A stretch of 64,000 bases of DNA from contig CM059977.1 of NCBI GenBank assembly GCA_030490835.1, positions 22,425,335 to 22,489,334 on the forward strand. The letters are read 5' to 3'. Of the stretch, positions 60,508-64,000 are shown piece by piece. This DNA is from Annona cherimola. Lineage: Eukaryota > Streptophyta > Magnoliopsida > Magnoliales > Annonaceae. The stretch's first letter is position 1. Each line of letters begins with the position of its first letter. The notes below the pieces were generated by a model. That model had not been told where the DNA came from, searched no databases, and saw only the letters and a program-made list of their open reading frames with translations. Position numbers and translations under genes: made by a program.

Positions 60508-62270
60508 ACACATGCACACACACAAAACACGTGGGCACGTGCGCACTCATTCATTCACTTTTCCTCTCCCCACCTCCCTCATCTATTTTTCCGTTTCCTT
60601 TTCTTTTGCTTATTGGCCCATGGGTGCATCTCTCCTTTTTGCCATACAAATACTTCAGATTGTCAAATTAATGGATTTAATTTCTAGTTTCCATGCTTAT
60701 CATTTTATTTTATCATGCCCTAACCACTTTGACGCCACCAATTCAAGCACGCGATGAGCCCCAAGATAAACAGTCGAAAAGCCCCAGATGTACAGTTTAC
60801 CAAGACAACTAGAGGTTTCTGTTCCTCTACAAATGGATGAGCATCTTCATGTTCATTAGAAGTTTTAAAATGCAATTCGCAAGCAAAATGAAAAAGCCAT
60901 TAGATAATGAATCATTTTAAAGGGCTCTAACAGGGAATCACATAAAGATGTCCCACTTATCCAAATACCTTGAGAAGGAGGGCATTGCAGGCAGACTCAT
61001 TAATAGCTCTTTCAATACGCTTTGGATTTGACATTAGTAACTCATCACCAACAACCTGCAAAACTATACTGTCTCAAGCCAGTCCTTTTTTCAAGATGGG
61101 TTGTTCCAGAAGGACAAGACATGCCTGGCACATTTCAAGGGCTGAGAATAGCTTTGTATGCTCCCAATCATCCTTGTTGAATGGATCCTCAATTGAAACA
61201 ATTGGATAATCTAAAAAGCAAATGTCAACAATCGAACTTGTATGTTCCTATTCAAAAGTTCTGCCAAGAGCACAAAAAGAAGAAACCAATCAATTGAAAT
61301 CCTAGAATTTTCATGGGCAGTACCTGCACATAGTTGTGTGTACAACTGAATCATATCTTCTCCTGTCTTGAAATTCTGCTCTGACTTGTTTGAGGACTTA
61401 AAATCCAAATTATACTTCGTTCCTAAATCAGGAGGAAATGACTGAGAATCCGATCTTCAAGTTCTTATATTTCTAACAGAAAAAGTAATGTATATGCACA
61501 AACACACCACACACCTTGGCTTTCACCAAGAACAAGAATGAATTATGTTTCATCATTTATATGCAGTTTTTTTTTTTTCTTTGAAAAATGTGGAAAAGAT
61601 TCTCAGTTAAAAAAGTGGAACGCACACTGAAAGATGATGGTCCATGCCTACCCCAGGACAGTTTTCACCAGCTGATGAGAGCTAAAAACACTGTCATATG
61701 CCACAACCTCATGATTATCAAGCACTAAAGAATTACCCATGCAGAACTCAGTGGCAGCAACATCAATTGCCAACTTAATTTTATCCTTGTATCCTGTCCT
61801 GTCAATTGCTTCTTTAACGAGATCCAAGCCTTCAGCAAAGCTGTGTATGCAAAACAACTATAATCTAGTGAGTAGGAAGAACATAGTACATCCTTTATTC
61901 ATCCAAAGAAAGCGGTAAGCTAAAAGAATCCTTCTCCGCTGTTCTGCTCTTTCAGGGATCATATATGCACTTGAATTATAGGCCTTTTCAATTATTTACC
62001 TAAAATGCTAAAAAACTAAAAATAAAAAATTCAAAATCAGTGAGCCTGCATTTTATTGACTGAAGCATCGAAGTAGAATTACTCTTTTCTTATGTAATCA
62101 AATACTCTGCTACACAATATACAATGGTGTCTACAGTAGATTGAAACATGATTGTGAAAATTTCATATAAGATTGCACGAGGAAAAGACATGCCTTGAGA
62201 TGTTTGGAGCAAAACCTCCATCATAGCCAACATTGCATCCAGCTGGCCCACACTTTTCAGTGATAACAGC
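58089..62270 (-). CDS. Enolase, ENO3-like, 3' seven exons (partial)
   Basis: Enolase converts 2-phosphoglycerate to phosphoenolpyruvate. Exons in order: 62194-62270, 61737-61840, 61324-61422, 61125-61210, 60969-61055, 59790-59987, 58089-58157; phases agree and give 239 residues to the stop. Motifs: [115 protein letters not shown] after FC and GCNVG favour the ENO3-type plant branch. The catalytic Lys and His positions are kept, but the Glu of the usual GDEGG is Asp (GYDGG). Exons at 62194 and 61125 end in AG|GCATGT, GC donors. The 5' half lies beyond 64000. The introns carry several repeats. Confidence 0.88.
58314..58604. mobile_element. Tourist-like MITE in enolase last intron
   Basis: GGGTGTGTTTGGTTGGAGG to AAACAAACACACCC, with the most complete family interior (GATGTGATATAATAGGAGTAATGATGAGGAG). 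The 3-bp flanks (TTT and ATT) are not a clean TTA. Confidence 0.75.
58714..59124. mobile_element. 411-bp palindromic MULE-type foldback MITE
   Basis: An almost perfect palindrome centred near 58919: the outer 60 bp (GGAACCCAATCGTATGCACC ... GTGCACTGCACC) are an exact inverted repeat, and the AT-rich remainder also folds back. A perfect 9-bp duplication AAGATGATC (58705-58713, 59125-59133) is the Mutator signature. Lies in the last enolase intron. Confidence 0.9.
60470..60533 (+). repeat. CT/CA compound microsatellite in enolase intron
   Basis: CTCTCT run followed by CACACA run with a few interruptions. Confidence 0.85.
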
Positions 62271-62286
62271 CTGCCCTTTTATCAAC

Positions 62287-62309
62287 ACAGAGAGAGAGAG
62301 AGAGAGAGC
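62287..62309 (+). repeat. GA microsatellite beside enolase exon
   Basis: About 11 GA units 17 bp upstream (minus strand) of the exon at 62194-62270, where a pyrimidine-rich tract is expected; on the coding strand it is a CT tract. Confidence 0.75.
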
Positions 62310-62395
62310 AGAATTAATATAGAAACTTTATCCACCTTTTATGCTCGCATTTATAGATCCTCAAGACCTTTGAATATATATAGGAAAATATTCAA

Positions 62396-62755
62396 TTGCA
62401 GCGCCACTGCACCGAAATTACAGTGCAGTGGCGCTGAAATGGGCCCCACATGATGATAAAATCATAATCTACACCACCCATTGTATTTAGAATAATGTAT
62501 TATATTACCATATCAATTTTCATCCCAATCGGATATGTGTATGGACCCCATCTGAAAATGGTACAAATTCAATGTAATAAAATAGTTTGATGTAAATAAC
62601 AACTTTAAAGTGGTCTTTTCAACATGTAAACTATTTGCTATGAAATTTATATATGGATAAATGAATGTATAAAGTTTCATTGCATTCTAATATGTGTGGG
62701 GCCCATTTTTAGGCAAATGTATCCCTGTTCTAGTGCAGTGGCGCTGCACCGGAAC
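62396..62755. mobile_element. MITE with GTGCAGTGGCGCT ends, related to R1
   Basis: TGCAGCGCCACTGCACCG at the left and GTGCAGTGGCGCTGCACCG at the right are inverted repeats; an extra internal GTGCAGTGGCGCT lies near 62422. GGGCCCCA/GGGGCCC lie just inside both ends. The interior (62440-62720) shares R1 blocks, suggesting R1 is the core of this MITE family. Confidence 0.6.
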
Positions 62756-62787
62756 AGCTCCCATATATATATATATACATATATATA

Positions 62788-63610
62788 TAGAGATTTATTC
62801 AGGTGCATTCGGACTGCACCCGAATTACCCTGTAGACGCCCCATCCGCCCGTTCATTTCAGCATGTGAAATCTGCGCCGCTTGTTCCATTGTGTGTACGT
62901 GTAGAGGGAGACGGCGAGCCGAATGAGACTGCACATACACACGCTCAAAAATTCGGAGAATGCATTTTCCCGCTCATCCCTCCCATTTCGAAAACGGAGA
63001 TGACGACGCTGCTGTTCCCAAATCTCCTTCTCCGTCGATTCCGAAGTTCTGCGTCGACGGAAGGGGTTGTCTTCTCCGAAAATCCGCATGCGGATTATAA
63101 CTGTGCAGCAAAATACTCCCATCCGCATCTCTTTGAAACGAAAATCCGCATGTGGAAAACAACACTGATGGGAGGTACGTTTGCTGCGGATTCAGAATTT
63201 TCGCGTCAGAGAGATGCGGATGGGAGTACTTTTGCTGCGCAGTTATAATCCGCATGCGGATTTTCGAAGAAGACAATCGGCGCGAAATCCGTTGAAGCAA
63301 AACTTTGGAATTCGAACACAGAACTTCGAAATCGACGGTTTTCGTCGACACAACTTCGGAATCGACGGAGAACTTCGAAATCTCGACGAAGATCTTCAAA
63401 ATCTCGACGGAGAAGGAGATTTGGGAGGAGCAGCGGCAGCAATGGCGTCTCCGTTTTCGAAATGGGAGGGATGAGCGGAAAAATGCATTCTCCCTCTACA
63501 CGTACACGCACAATGGAACAAGCGGTGCGGATTTCACCCGCTGAAATGAACGGGCGGATGGGGCGTCTGCAGGGTAATTCGCATGCGGTCCGAATGCACA
63601 TGAATAAATC

Positions 63611-63611
<1 letters not shown>
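62788..63611. mobile_element. Large foldback element in an AT microsatellite
   Basis: Two arms of about 390 and 430 bp in inverted orientation: left GATTTATTCAGGTGCATTCGG ... and right CCGAATGCACATGAATAAATC. Shared GC-rich blocks include GACGCCCCATCCGCCCGTTC, TTGTTCCATTGTG, CGTGTAGAGGGAGA and CCTCCCATTTCGAAAACGGAGA. Each side is flanked by CCCATATATAT tracts (62760-62789; 63610-63646). TCCGCATG(C/T)GGA recurs around the centre. The arms differ by indels, so it is not a simple recent hairpin. No transposase. Confidence 0.75.
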
Positions 63612-63647
<36 letters not shown>

Positions 63648-64000
63648 TCTTCAACATCTGTGATATAGTCAACTTTATCCTATGAACATGTCATTTTTCA
63701 TTCATTGCCCAAAACACCATTCACAAGTCATGGTTTTATAGCTTCCTAATGAGTATCTCTTTGTTTGACAGCTATGCAGGAAACATATAGAACCTGAGAG
63801 GCATGATCTAGGAAAAAGAATCATCGACCAATTCCTATGAAAACAGAGTATCATGAAATCTGATTTCTCTGGTGAACAACTAACTGGATGAAGCAACACT
63901 AAGAACAATTATTTGTAATCAGATATACCATGTACTGAAAAGTTAATACCAAAAAGTGAATTATGTTTAGCTGTTCACTGCAAATGAGTAATAAGATCAA
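63612..64000. other. AT microsatellite and enolase intron, no exon seen
   Basis: AT run to about 63646, then ordinary AT-rich DNA with no enolase exon readable on the minus strand. Confidence 0.5.

Noticed and set aside
63181..63474. ORFs inside the foldback element
   Set aside because: Open on both strands because of inverted GC-rich arms; no protein family signature.

Overview
This is a piece of a flowering-plant nuclear chromosome. The evidence is multi-exon genes with GT-AG introns, plant-type gene families (WLIM, DUF641/GIL1, GH17 with a C-terminal hydrophobic tail), TCP and E2F promoter motifs, AT-rich spacers and many plant MITEs, hAT, LINE and SINE insertions. I cannot name the species from sequence alone. 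GC-rich coding exons (IRKI-like, GH17) sit beside AT-rich ones (dTMP kinase, WLIM).

Layout. 1-3.2 kb: first two exons of a minus-strand MTHFR-like gene that runs off the left edge, with a foldback MITE and a SINE near or in its introns. 4.2-6.2 kb: a 5'-truncated LINE with an 11-bp target duplication and an open reading frame. 6.3-27.5 kb: a gene-poor, AT-rich stretch of Tourist-like MITEs, several hAT elements with 8-bp target duplications, a decayed LINE and a composite repeat block. 28.4-33.4 kb: a six-exon dTMP kinase gene. 37.4-41.2 kb: a two-exon IRKI/GIL1-like (DUF641) gene, convergent with an intronless GH17 gene at 41.9-43.0 kb. 43.9-49.2 kb: nested SINE/hAT, an LTR with primer-binding site, and a 1.6-kb hAT element with a GC-rich, gene-like interior. 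50.3-53.6 kb: a WLIM2-type LIM gene. 54.8-56.6 kb: a four-exon PCNA gene. 58.1-62.3 kb onward: the 3' half of a minus-strand enolase (ENO3-like) gene that leaves the window on the right.

Functional links. dTMP kinase and PCNA are both S-phase genes, and both have E2F-type boxes upstream. The most unusual item is PCNA: its conserved 263-residue core continues into about 100 extra residues made of four diverged copies of the A-P-K-I-E segment that normally ends the protein, giving a 363-residue sliding clamp with a repetitive acidic/basic tail. Other points are an Asp in place of the usual acid/base Glu in the GH17 protein, an Asp at a catalytic Glu position plus two GC-AG introns in the enolase, and a SINE interrupted by an hAT with both target duplications intact.

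All exon calls come from reading frames, splice-site consensus and recalled family conservation. No alignment or transcript was available.
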